Source: Paraburkholderia sediminicola (GTDB lineage: Bacteria; Pseudomonadota; Gammaproteobacteria; Burkholderiales; Burkholderiaceae). Taken from it: 64,000 bases of DNA. Numbering within the stretch: the stretch's first letter is position 1; the number at the start of each line of letters is the position of its first letter. The notes beneath the pieces are model-generated. The model had not been told where the DNA came from, searched no databases, and worked only from the letters and a program-made list of their open reading frames with translations. The DNA lies in the NCBI RefSeq assembly GCF_902859805.1, contig NZ_CADIKC010000017.1:1-64000 (forward strand), in the 5' to 3' direction. A program made the translations under genes and the position numbers. This document shows positions 54,157-63,090 of this stretch, piece after piece.

Positions 54157-54950
54157 GTTCACTTCCTTGTTGTCGGTCGTCGCGAAACCGCCCGCTGGGA
54201 TGCCGGCGCAAAGCCTTGCCGGGCGGGCATTCCAGCGAAGCGTAGCGGAGCGCGTCGAATCTGCCAAGCAAATTCGCCATTCGTGATAACTGGAGTTATC
54301 AGATGTGGCGATTTTCTGACCGGTCGGGTTTTCACCCTCGCCAGCGCCAGGGAGTTCGTGCGAAGCAGGGCAGGGCAATTCGCATCGCCGGCGCGCCATC
54401 GGCAACCGTGGAACTGCCCGGAGTGACGGGAGGAGGTAGGGGATGGACCGGATTGCCCAGTGGGGCTGTCCCTTGGGCAAAGGGACGGGTTGCCAGTATC
54501 GCCAGTACTGGCGACAACAGGGCCGCCACCTGCATAGGGGAGCAGAGCGGGGCTCGACGCGATCGTGAGCGGGAATAGTGCGACACCGCTCGATATGCCG
54601 CTTCTTCGATCTCGTTCGACCGGCCGGCGCGCGGCGCGAAGGAATTGTCATGCCTCGACCGCTGCGATGATCCGGATTGCCGCAGGCAGGTGTGTCGCGC
54701 GGAAAGAGTTCGGACGCATTCACGGCGGCCTAATGGTGGCTCCGTCGGGGCGCTACAACCGCCGGTTGAAAAACTGCGGTCCTGCCTTCATAATGAAGCC
54801 ATAGCGGCGCTGCGGTTTAAATATGCCCGGATCACCTGCGACAAATTGGCGTCGGCGATCGTAAGCGTACTGTGAGTACGTCAGGTCCGGGTACCGCACC
54901 TTTTCCAGTAGCCTCCTTCGGGAGGCTATTTTTATTATGGGCACTCTGAT
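54157..54950. other. Intergenic region with a palindrome and a terminator-like hairpin
   Basis: About 790 bp with no supported gene. It contains the 16-bp palindrome GATAACT-GG-AGTTATC (54285-54300), about 130 bp upstream of the membrane-protein start, and the hairpin TAGCCTCC-TTCG-GGAGGCTA with a T-run (54909-54935) just before the DUF3800 gene. Confidence 0.55.
54909..54935 (+). terminator. Terminator or attenuator immediately upstream of the DUF3800 gene
   Basis: Eight-bp stem, UUCG tetraloop and TTTTTATT tail, ending 15 bases before the TTG start of the DUF3800 gene. No good gene precedes it on the plus strand, so it may attenuate the DUF3800 transcript or be a leftover terminator. Confidence 0.7.
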
Positions 54951-55601
54951 TTGGGCGTAACGATTTACCTCGACGAAAGCGGGTGCCTGGGCTGGAAACT
55001 GGACGCGCCTTACCAGCGGGGTGGTTCGAGCCGCTTCTTCACGCTGGCCGCCGCGATCATCCCGGACGGTGCGGAGCCCGTTCTTGAACGCGTCGTGCGC
55101 GGGGTCTACAAGCATCGGGGCCGCTCGGCGCACAATGAACTTAAATCCGTACAGCTTTCGTCGGGTGAGCGGATGGCTTTCGCCGGCGAACTCGCGAAGA
55201 TCCGCGCGAAGCGTCCGGACATCCGTTTCGTCACGATTACTGTCCGCAAGGAAAAGGCGAACAGCGCGTTCCGACGCTCGCCCAACGGCCTCTACAACTT
55301 CATGGCGAAGCTCCTGCTGCTTGAGGTCATGAGCGAATACGATTCGGTATGCTTCATTCCGGACGCCCGTTCCCTGAAGATCGAACTCAAGCATTCACTG
55401 CACGAGTATCTCTGCACCGAACTCGCGGGCTGCGGCGCCGAGACCATGCTGCAGACCACGCCGTGGGAAAGTAGGGACAGTTTTTCCCTACAGTTCGTCG
55501 ACTGGATGGCGGGTATCGTCTGGGCGCATCATGAGCACCGCAACGGCGACGCCTACAAGTCGGCATCGCCGAGTATTGCGCAGCGCTGGCTGTTCTTCTA
55601 A
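54951..55601 (+). CDS. DUF3800 domain protein
   Basis: 216 residues. VTIYLDESGCLGW is the DUF3800 opening with the conserved acidic DES; ELKSVQLSSGERMAF, YNFMAKLLLLEV and the late QFVDWMAGIVWAHHEH complete the family. It is thought to have an RNase H-like fold and often sits near restriction or defence genes. The only usable start is TTG (54951), with no strong ribosome site, right after a terminator-like hairpin; expression may be low or regulated. Confidence 0.82.
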   Translation: MGVTIYLDESGCLGWKLDAPYQRGGSSRFFTLAAAIIPDGAEPVLERVVRGVYKHRGRSAHNELKSVQLSSGERMAFAGELAKIRAKRPDIRFVTITVRKEKANSAFRRSPNGLYNFMAKLLLLEVMSEYDSVCFIPDARSLKIELKHSLHEYLCTELAGCGAETMLQTTPWESRDSFSLQFVDWMAGIVWAHHEHRNGDAYKSASPSIAQRWLFF

Positions 55602-55920
55602 CCGCCATGCGCGGCTCCCCGCGGCAGTCAGGAACGCGCTCGATGGGCGAGGCCTGCGAGGTGTGCGGTTCGAATCTCGCTGATCGACCGCCCTCAGACA
55701 TTCGAACCCCAAGCATCCAATGGGTGCTCTTAACTTAATTGCAGCCGCTGCGGCAGTTCGACTCACCGGTGCCACCTCGATACGGCTGCAGCGAAGGATC
55801 AAGCCCCACCTTCCCATTGCAAAATTTGATATCGGCAGCGACGCGCGCCGACAGGGAAAAATCTTACCGCCTCGTTACGCGCACCCTTAAAATAGACAAA
55901 AGTCCCAACGGCTCAAGGAC
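55602..55920. other. Intergenic region upstream of hsdR
   Basis: About 320 bp. No gene seen. GGTTCGAAT (55661-55669) and ATTCGAACC form an inverted pair resembling tRNA T-loops, but no tRNA fold can be drawn. Confidence 0.4.
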
Positions 55921-58062
55921 ATGACAACAAACGAAGCGTTTTCCCGGGTGATGATCGACGCCATGCTGGCGGATCAGGGTTGGAAGACCACCGACCCGAC
56001 GCAGGTGCGGTACGAGGTGGTGATGACCGACGGCACGCGTGCCGACTACGTTTTATGCGACCGGCATGGGCGTTCGCTGGCTGTCGTCGAAGCCAAGCGC
56101 TTCACGACGAACCCGGCAGACGCGGCGGCGCAGGCAAAGCGCTACGCGGAGCACCTGAAAGTCCCGTACATCTTTCTGACGAACGGCGCCGAAGTCCTCT
56201 TTTGGGAATGGCAGCAGCAAGCCTATCCCCATCCAGTGAAGACGTTCTTCAAGCAAGACGACCTTGAACGTCGCTTTGCGAGCCTGACCGTCCGCAAGGA
56301 ACTGCTGTCCGTGCCGATCGACCAGAAGATCGTGGAGCGGGATTACCAGATCAAGGGCATCGACAAGCTCTGCGCGGAAATGCAGCAGGGCCGGCGCAAG
56401 TTGCTGGTCGAAATGGCGACCGGAACCGGAAAGACGCGGACGGCAGCCGCCCTGATAAAACGGGTCTTCGAGGCCAACGCGGTGACGCGCGTGTTGTTCC
56501 TAGTAGACCGCATCCCGTTGGCGAAGCAGACGGAAGACGCGTTCGCGGAACACCTGCCAGACTACCCGGCGTACGTCCTGCGCGCGGGGCGCCGGTTCCA
56601 GGACGAGAAGCGGATCACCGTGACGACGTTGCAAAGCATGATCAACGTCTACACGGAGTATTCGTCCGGCTACTTCGATCTGATCATCTCGGACGAGTGC
56701 CACCGGAGCATCTACGGGCAATGGTCCGGCGTTCTCAAATACTTCGATGGCGTGCAGATTGGCCTTACGGCCACGCCCTGCGTCGCCAATCTCGACGACG
56801 CGCAGGCCGACGAGGAAGACAAGCAGTTCGTGCGGGACACGCTGCGGTTCTTCGAGGTCGATAAGCCGACCGTCTCTTACAAACTGAAAGACGCCATTCA
56901 AGACGGCTGGCTCGTGCCGTATCAGGTCTACGCGGCGAAAACCGTGAAAACGGCTGCGGAAGGCGGGTTCGAAGTGCATCGCAAGGATCTCGATTGGGCC
57001 ACGATGGACGACGAGACCTCCGCCGAGTTCGAGCAACTGTTTGCGAGCCGCGGCCCGATCATGATCGACCCGGCCGCGCTCGAGCGCCGTTTCACGATCC
57101 CCGAACGCAACCGCGCGATCGTCCGCGAGTTCCGCGACGTGTTGCAGAACGGCTTCATGGACCACAAGGGCGTGCTGCGGATGCCGCTGATCGGCAAGAC
57201 CATCGTCTTCGCCGTCAACAAGAAGCACGCTGAGACGTTGGCGAACCTCTTCGACGCCGAGTTCGCGGACAAAAAGCCGTCGCCGGACGTGCGCATCGCT
57301 GATTACGTGGTGTCGGGCGCAGGGCCAGACGACACGGTCGACGCGATGGCGAAGATCAAGCGGTTCAAGAAAGAGAAGTTCCCGCAAATCCTTGTGTCGG
57401 TAAATATGCTCGACACGGGTTTCGACTGCCCGGACGTCGTGAACCTGGTATTCGCACGCTTCACGCGTTCCGCGATCCTGTACCAGCAAATGCGCGGTCG
57501 CGGCACCCGCAAGGCGAAGAACAAGCCGGTCTTCACAATCTTCGACTTCGTGGGCGTGGTGGCGTACCACGGCGACGAGGATGCGGTCGGCGAGGGGGGC
57601 ATCGTGATATCGAAGACGCCGCAAACGAAGAAGTACGAGCCGACGCACCTGCTGTCGCTGGACGTGGACGATCACATCGACCCGACCACGCGCGAGTGGA
57701 TCACCATGGACGAAGACGGGAACATGCAGTTCCCAGAGGTCTCGCAGCAGCGCGCCGAAGAACTGGGCGCCCGCTTCGAGGCGTGGCGGTTGCAGCAGAC
57801 CGTGAAGGCAGAACAGGACCGCTGGCTGCGCATCCTCGGCGCGCAGATCCGCGCCAACGCCGACGACCTCACGGAGTTGCTACCCGAGCACTTCGCCTTC
57901 TTCCATACCTTCAACCAGATGGGTGGCTTGAAAGAAGCGCGACGGGTGTTCGGTGGCGGCGACGCAATCCAAGCTTTTCTCGACAGCCTGAACACTGCGC
58001 TCTTCAACGAGCCTTTGCCCAAGGACGACGGCGGTGACGCGCCGCAGCCCACCGCACACTGA
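55921..58062 (+). CDS. hsdR: Type I restriction enzyme R subunit
   Basis: 713 residues, the shorter EcoEI-like class. N-terminal nuclease motif: D42 (RADYVLC), E57 and K59 (VVEAKR). SF2 translocase: Walker A GTGKT (168-172), DECH (258-261), TATP, and the late QMRGRGTRK motif VI. HsdR translocates and cuts unmethylated DNA. First gene of an hsdR-hsdM-hsdS operon; 24 bp separate it from hsdM. AAGGA is very close to the ATG, so the start may be weak. Confidence 0.93.
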   Translation: MTTNEAFSRVMIDAMLADQGWKTTDPTQVRYEVVMTDGTRADYVLCDRHGRSLAVVEAKRFTTNPADAAAQAKRYAEHLKVPYIFLTNGAEVLFWEWQQQAYPHPVKTFFKQDDLERRFASLTVRKELLSVPIDQKIVERDYQIKGIDKLCAEMQQGRRKLLVEMATGTGKTRTAAALIKRVFEANAVTRVLFLVDRIPLAKQTEDAFAEHLPDYPAYVLRAGRRFQDEKRITVTTLQSMINVYTEYSSGYFDLIISDECHRSIYGQWSGVLKYFDGVQIGLTATPCVANLDDAQADEEDKQFVRDTLRFFEVDKPTVSYKLKDAIQDGWLVPYQVYAAKTVKTAAEGGFEVHRKDLDWATMDDETSAEFEQLFASRGPIMIDPAALERRFTIPERNRAIVREFRDVLQNGFMDHKGVLRMPLIGKTIVFAVNKKHAETLANLFDAEFADKKPSPDVRIADYVVSGAGPDDTVDAMAKIKRFKKEKFPQILVSVNMLDTGFDCPDVVNLVFARFTRSAILYQQMRGRGTRKAKNKPVFTIFDFVGVVAYHGDEDAVGEGGIVISKTPQTKKYEPTHLLSLDVDDHIDPTTREWITMDEDGNMQFPEVSQQRAEELGARFEAWRLQQTVKAEQDRWLRILGAQIRANADDLTELLPEHFAFFHTFNQMGGLKEARRVFGGGDAIQAFLDSLNTALFNEPLPKDDGGDAPQPTAH

Positions 58063-58086
58063 TCAAACATCGTTTTAAGGTAGGAC

Positions 58087-59709
58087 ATGCCTCTCACACC
58101 CAACATGCGTCGGTCGATCGACCAGATCCGCGATTACCTCTACGGCGGCGGTTATCCCGATCCTGTGTCGAACGCCGAACAACTGTCGTTCCTGTTTTTC
58201 TTCTACCTCGTCGAAGGCATCGACAGCGACAACCAGATGAAGGCGCGGGTCATGAAACGCCCGTACCAGAGCCTATTCAGCGGAGACTGGAACGTCAAGA
58301 ACCCGCTGAACGCCGACAACGGTCAGACGGTCATCCCGCGTGACCGGTTCAAATGGTCGGTGTGGGCGAAAGCGATGTCGGGCGAGGCGCTGGTGCGCTT
58401 TGTGCGGGATGAGGTTTTCGCGTTCTTCGCCGAGATGGGCGAGCGCAGCGCCACCAACTTCATGGATGTCGCGCGTCTCTCGATCGTCGATCCGACGGTG
58501 CTCACGCAGGTCGTGAACCTCGTTGACAACTTGCGCCTCGACGACGCGGACGCTGACACCAAGGGCGACCTCTTCGAACACGTTCTCCGGCAGATCCGGC
58601 AGGCCGGCGAACTTGGACAGTTCCGCACGCCGCGGCATGTCATTCGCATGATCACCGCGATCGTTGATCCGAAGATCGGCGAGACGGTCTACGATCCCGC
58701 CGCTGGCACGGCCGGCTTCCTCGTCGCCGCCTACAACCACATCCGGCTGGCGAACTCGTCCGAGAACACGATTCAGGATGTCGAACTCGACGGCAAGGTT
58801 CAACGTCGCGGTATGGGTGATCGCTTGTCCGCCGCGCAGAACTCCGCCTTGCAAACCGGCACGTTCTACGGCAACGACGTGGACCCCAAGATGGTCCGCC
58901 TGGCCACGATGAACCTGACGCTGCGCGGCCTCCCCAACGTGCGGGTTCTGCTTCGTAACGTGCTGACGACTTCCCTCGACGCGGCGAAGCGCGAAGAGCT
59001 TTCGTTGCCTGCGGACGGCTACCAAGTCATCCTGGCGAATCCTCCGTTCTCCGGACGCGTGGACAAAGACCGCGTTGTCGAGGACGTAAAGGTCGGAAAC
59101 AGTACCGCGACGGAACTGCTGTTCCTCAAATACATGATCGACAGTCTGCGGACAGACGGCCGTTGCGGAGTCATCGTTCCGGAAGGCGTCCTCTCCGGTT
59201 CAACGTTGGCGCACCGCGAACTGCGGCGCCAACTGATCGAGAACAATCGCGTGGAGGCAGTGATCTCTCTTCCTGGCGGCGTGTTCCAACCGTATTCGGT
59301 CGTCAAAACTTCGGTGCTGATTTTCCGCAAAAGCGGTGCGACGCAAAACGTCCTTTTCTACCACGTCGATAACGACGGCTACAAGTTGGACGCCAACCAC
59401 GACCAGCCGATCGTGCATGATGACCTGCCCGACGCCGTCGACACGTATCGCGATCGCGCCACGCGACTGACGACGTGGAAAGAGCGCGAGGCGACGCAAG
59501 AGTGGACCGCAAAATGGTGGTTCGCCGATACCGCGGCGATCAAAGGTGCCGATTTCAACCTTTCCGCCAGTCGCTACCGTCCAGCGAGCCAGACAGCGGC
59601 CGAGCACCGCGATCCGCTGGAATTACTGGACGAACTGGCAGCGATCGAAACAGAGATCGTCGAAGAAGTGGCCGCACTGCGCGCAGCGTTGGGAGAGATG
59701 TCCCAGTGA
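58087..59709 (+). CDS. hsdM: Type I restriction-modification M subunit (N6-adenine methyltransferase)
   Basis: 540 residues. N-terminal HsdM bundle, then AdoMet motif I DPAAGTAGF (203-211) and catalytic motif IV NPPF (318-321). GQFRTPRHVI is the usual run-up. Methylates adenine in the sequence chosen by HsdS. It overlaps hsdS by four bases (GTGA). Confidence 0.95.
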   Translation: MPLTPNMRRSIDQIRDYLYGGGYPDPVSNAEQLSFLFFFYLVEGIDSDNQMKARVMKRPYQSLFSGDWNVKNPLNADNGQTVIPRDRFKWSVWAKAMSGEALVRFVRDEVFAFFAEMGERSATNFMDVARLSIVDPTVLTQVVNLVDNLRLDDADADTKGDLFEHVLRQIRQAGELGQFRTPRHVIRMITAIVDPKIGETVYDPAAGTAGFLVAAYNHIRLANSSENTIQDVELDGKVQRRGMGDRLSAAQNSALQTGTFYGNDVDPKMVRLATMNLTLRGLPNVRVLLRNVLTTSLDAAKREELSLPADGYQVILANPPFSGRVDKDRVVEDVKVGNSTATELLFLKYMIDSLRTDGRCGVIVPEGVLSGSTLAHRELRRQLIENNRVEAVISLPGGVFQPYSVVKTSVLIFRKSGATQNVLFYHVDNDGYKLDANHDQPIVHDDLPDAVDTYRDRATRLTTWKEREATQEWTAKWWFADTAAIKGADFNLSASRYRPASQTAAEHRDPLELLDELAAIETEIVEEVAALRAALGEMSQ

Positions 59710-60878
59710 GCGAGCAAATGAAGTTGCGCGACCTAGTGACGGTCGCCACGGGTACGATCAACCCGACGAAAGAGCCGGAGCGGCGCTTCACCTACGTGGA
59801 CGTCGCCTCGGTCGATAACATCGCAAAGGTCATCCGAGACCCCAAGATCATCGCCGGCAGCGAGGCGCCGACTCGCGCTCGCAAGGCGATCCGCGCTGGC
59901 GATGTTCTCGTCTCGACAGTACGCCCGAACCTGAACGCGGTCGCTATGGTTCCCGACAACCTCGACGGCGAAGTTGCGAGCACGGGCTTCTGCGTGCTAC
60001 GAGCAAAGGAAGACGTCTCGTCCCGATACCTCCTTTTCTTCACACGCTCGCAGCGCTTCATCATAGGCCTGCAGGCGCTGGTCGCGGGTGCGCTCTACCC
60101 GGCTGTGACCGACGGACAGGTGCTCGATCAGGAGCTACCGCAGCGAAGCGCGCCGGAACAGAACCAGATCGTTGAGCTTCTGTCGCGGGCCGAAAGCATC
60201 GTGCGCTTGCGCATCGAGGCGCAACGCCGGGTTGCTGATCTGCTGCCAGCCACCTTTGCCAAGATGTTCGGCGATCCGGCAACCAACCCGATGGACTGGC
60301 CAATGACGACCATCGGCGAACTGCTCAGCAACGCGGACTACGGAAGCAGTGCAAAGGCGCACACCGATCCCGTCGGCTTGCCGATGATCCGCATGGGCAA
60401 CGTCACGTACGAAGGTGCTCTGGATCTCAGCGATCTGAAGTACGTCGAGTTGGGGCCGGAAGACGTTGAACGGTTCGGGCTGCTGGAAGGTGACATTCTC
60501 TTCAACCGGACCAACAGCAAGGAGCTTGTCGGCAAGACGGGCCTTTGGGACGGCATGACCGAAGCGATCGTTGCTTCGTATTTCATCCGCCTTCGGGTGA
60601 ACAGGTTGATTGCCTATCCGACCTACCTGTGGGCGTTCCTGAACTCGCCGCACATGAAGCGTGTGCTGTTCGCGACGGCGCGTGGTGCCGTCGGACAGTC
60701 GAACATCAACAGCAAAGAGTTGAAGGCGTTTCCGATCCCGCGTCCGCCCATCGACCTGCAGGAGAAGTTCGACGAGCACTGCAAAGCCCTGACCGACCTG
60801 GCGGCTCAGCAGCGCACGGCGCTCGAAAAAGCCGAGGCCACCTTTCAAGCATTGTTGGCGCGCGCCTTCCCAAGCTGA
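59706..60878 (+). CDS. hsdS: Type I restriction-modification specificity subunit
   Basis: 390 residues, starting GTG at 59706 (or ATG 59718). Two target-recognition domains: about 5-165 (KLRDLVTVATGTINPT ... RAGDVLVSTVRPNLN) and 200-360 (MTTIGELLSNADYGSSAK ... LEGDILFNRTNSKELVGKTG), each followed by a helical spacer (EQNQIVELLSRAESIVRLR and LQEKFDEHCKALTDLAAQQR). It sets the recognition sequence, which cannot be read from the protein. Confidence 0.92.
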   Translation: MSEQMKLRDLVTVATGTINPTKEPERRFTYVDVASVDNIAKVIRDPKIIAGSEAPTRARKAIRAGDVLVSTVRPNLNAVAMVPDNLDGEVASTGFCVLRAKEDVSSRYLLFFTRSQRFIIGLQALVAGALYPAVTDGQVLDQELPQRSAPEQNQIVELLSRAESIVRLRIEAQRRVADLLPATFAKMFGDPATNPMDWPMTTIGELLSNADYGSSAKAHTDPVGLPMIRMGNVTYEGALDLSDLKYVELGPEDVERFGLLEGDILFNRTNSKELVGKTGLWDGMTEAIVASYFIRLRVNRLIAYPTYLWAFLNSPHMKRVLFATARGAVGQSNINSKELKAFPIPRPPIDLQEKFDEHCKALTDLAAQQRTALEKAEATFQALLARAFPS

Positions 60879-60990
60879 GTATGGCATGATCGCCACCAAC
60901 TTCTACGCTGGGCTGACCGGCTTGAAGTTGCCGCCCAGCCAGCGCGGCCAGTTTCATGCATGCAGAGCAATTCGATGTTAGCAGCAGACG

Positions 60991-61014
60991 AAAAAAATCC
61001 CCGCCGAAGCGGGG
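60991..61014 (-). terminator. Terminator for the small peptide gene on the minus strand
   Basis: Stem CCCCGC / GCGGGG, loop CGAA; the minus strand continues into seven T residues. It lies 16 bases past the stop of the 27-residue reading frame. Confidence 0.88.
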
Positions 61015-61029
61015 ACGTGAATCAACGGT

Positions 61030-61113
61030 TTAGTTGGTTTTCTTGAAAAGAGACCAAAGCTCAACCGCTATCCCTACGAGATGGATAACCATCTCCAGAA
61101 TTGCGAGAGTCAT
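61030..61113 (-). CDS. Predicted 27-residue hydrophobic peptide (type I toxin-like)
   Basis: ATG 61113 to TAA 61030. The peptide begins MTLAILEMVIHLVGIAVELW and ends in a short polar, basic tail (FKKTN): one membrane-spanning helix with a Lys-rich end, the form of TisB- or Ibs-like small toxins. GAGG lies 11 bases before the ATG. Its own terminator follows at once, so it is a compact one-gene unit. No homologue is known to me, and no antisense RNA can be shown. Sits between the restriction operon and the three-gene unknown operon. Confidence 0.5.
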   Translation of the reverse strand: MTLAILEMVIHLVGIAVELWSLFKKTN

Positions 61114-61308
61114 TTTTCTTAACCTCGTCGTGACGCGGGCCATCATGCGAGCTACGTTTTTCCCATCAAGTTACTCAGGGCGTGCATGCCGTATCTGTCC
61201 CACGGTGAGCCGACATGGTAGTCCAGCCGAACGATGCTGTCGATTTAAGGTGACCAGTCTTGGCGCACAACGGCATAGCGAGTCGGCAGCCTGCAATTAC
61301 AAGACGAA

Positions 61309-62022
61309 TCACCACTCCTCTTTCGATGTCTCTTGATAATGCTTGGTGAGCAGATCAAGAACAAACTGCGATGCCGTCTCCGTGTATGCTGCATCGACGG
61401 AGATTAAGCCCGTCCGGGTTAGTTCGACGGCATGAGCCAATGAGCCGAATGGCCGGTCGACGCGAATCTTATCGACTGTTACGTCATTGCTGGGGAAGAA
61501 GCGTTTCAGGTCAGCCGCAGCGTTTTTGGTCGAGACGACGTCAACCTTAGCCACCGAGTCCTCAGTCAACTTTAATTGAGACGCTTTGATACGCGTCAAG
61601 CGCGCCGTGATTGACGACCTCCGTAACACAGCGAAAACATCCAACACCGGAATATCAACCTCGGACACCGTGACGCCCGGTGCAGTGTTGGCGAGAGCGG
61701 CGACCAAGGTGCGAAGGGAACGCGGTGGCGAATTCACTTCCATAAAGTATCGAGTGGTATCTCCTGCGGAGAATACATACAGCTGAAACTGGATTGATGA
61801 GTATCTCGTGGTCTCGACACTAGTGCTTACTCCATACGGATCAGTGATCACCTCTACGGAAGCGATTTTCTCGATAAACCTTAAGCCAACCTTCTTCCCA
61901 TCACGAAAAGAAAGATCGAAACCGTACCCAACCCGCTCGTTGAACTGGGCAAGTCTCACCAAATCCACTATTTTTTTGTGGGTGCATTCGATTTCTATTT
62001 TGAGCCACTTTGCTTTGTTCAT
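61309..62022 (-). CDS. Unknown protein C, third gene of the right-end operon
   Basis: 237 residues from ATG 62022 (AAGGGG five bases upstream). Not recognised. Alpha/beta with strands such as WLKIEIECTH, FDLSFRDGKKVGLRFIE and SIQFQLYVFSAG; then a helix (LRTLVAALANTAPG) and VSEVDIPVLDVFAVLRRSSI. The order strand, loop, helix, D-I-P strand resembles the middle of protein B, so the two may share a domain. It starts 9 bp after gene B. AT-richer than the restriction genes. Confidence 0.65.
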   Translation of the reverse strand: MNKAKWLKIEIECTHKKIVDLVRLAQFNERVGYGFDLSFRDGKKVGLRFIEKIASVEVITDPYGVSTSVETTRYSSIQFQLYVFSAGDTTRYFMEVNSPPRSLRTLVAALANTAPGVTVSEVDIPVLDVFAVLRRSSITARLTRIKASQLKLTEDSVAKVDVVSTKNAAADLKRFFPSNDVTVDKIRVDRPFGSLAHAVELTRTGLISVDAAYTETASQFVLDLLTKHYQETSKEEW

Positions 62023-62031
62023 TGCCACCCC

Positions 62032-63090
62032 TTAAAGGCCAGCCAACGTAGTGCGAGCGGCAGCTTCAACGACTTTGCCCAAGCGATATTGTTCGTCGTT
62101 TGTAAGCCCGCTTCTGGTTGACGCAAACTCCATCCCATCCACGTGTCTATAAAAGCCTCTTGGCAAATAAACAAATCCGGTACAGTCGTCGGGCGAAGAG
62201 AATTGCGCTTCAAATTCATAGAGATCGGAATCGAACGAAGGACTTCTTCCAGTCCATACCATTCGACTAATGTAAAACCCCTTTTTCGCCAGAAGCTGAA
62301 GCTCTTTAGACTGAAGTACCCCTTGGCCCTTTAGCGATGCCTTCGATATATGAATGCCTGTCTGGACAGGCTCAGCCTCATCGTCGTCATCATCACCGGA
62401 GCTTGGATCGGGCTTTGATACATAGACGTCCGTCACGTCGTGCAAATTATAGCCAACCATCGCTTTCGCGAGATTAATAAAGAAATCAGATTTTTGCTTC
62501 GCGGAAAATGTGGGTGGCAGCTGGATATCGGTGAACTCAAGCGATTCGCCGCTCTTTTCACTAGCGATCGAAGCAAGCTTACCGATCCATTCATGCACAT
62601 CGTCGTTGTGCGGTCCATGAATGACAAGGTCACTTCCTTCTCGTTGTACCGAAATAACAGCCGTACGGCTCACGACTTGCCGAAACTCGCTTTTGTTGAA
62701 TTGAAGTTTTTGATATTTAATCTCTATATCCAGGCGATTGCCCTGTGTCGCGTAGACTTTCACAACAGCACCGTCCTTTTCCAAATCTGCCTTCAATTCA
62801 TGCGCACTATTCTCGAAAGTTGAAATACTCACCTGCGACTCAATTCTGGTACTTGCAAGCTTTTCGTGATGGACGGAGCTTCCGAAAATCCTGGCCAGGC
62901 GCTGATAGTCGTTAAAATCGTGCGTCAAACGTGAGAAGTGGAATGCAAGGCTTTTTCGACTGGAATCTTTGGAGATCAATACCCCTCTCGTTAGAAACAG
63001 ATCACGGAGGTCCGCGTTGGTGACGGTTTTTTGGCTAAGCGCGTCATTGATTGATTTGTCGCTTGCGCTGAATATTGTACCGTTTCGCAT
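62032..63090 (-). CDS. Unknown protein B, second gene of the right-end operon
   Basis: 352 residues from ATG 63090, which overlaps the stop of gene A (TAATG). Not recognised. Features: helical N-terminus (FHFSRLTHDFNDYQRLARIFGSS), a central part RTAVISVQREGSDLVIHGPHND ... WIGKLASIASEK ... FTDIQLP, an acidic linker SSGDDDDDEAEP, and a C-terminal alpha/beta domain ending in FVYLPRGFYRHVDGM and a helix. Coupled to A and C, hence probably one complex or pathway. Confidence 0.65.
   Translation of the reverse strand: MRNGTIFSASDKSINDALSQKTVTNADLRDLFLTRGVLISKDSSRKSLAFHFSRLTHDFNDYQRLARIFGSSVHHEKLASTRIESQVSISTFENSAHELKADLEKDGAVVKVYATQGNRLDIEIKYQKLQFNKSEFRQVVSRTAVISVQREGSDLVIHGPHNDDVHEWIGKLASIASEKSGESLEFTDIQLPPTFSAKQKSDFFINLAKAMVGYNLHDVTDVYVSKPDPSSGDDDDDEAEPVQTGIHISKASLKGQGVLQSKELQLLAKKGFYISRMVWTGRSPSFDSDLYEFEAQFSSPDDCTGFVYLPRGFYRHVDGMEFASTRSGLTNDEQYRLGKVVEAAARTTLAGL

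Noticed and set aside
54753..55394. Minus-strand frame opposite the DUF3800 gene
   Set aside because: Shadow frame without motifs; the plus-strand DUF3800 features are clear.
55650..55715. Possible tRNA or attachment-site fragment (GGTTCGAATCTC)
   Set aside because: Only a T-loop-like string and its inverse are present; no acceptor, anticodon or D arms can be paired.
56500..57675. Long minus-strand frame opposite hsdR
   Set aside because: A codon-bias shadow of hsdR; His, Arg and Val-rich with no domain.
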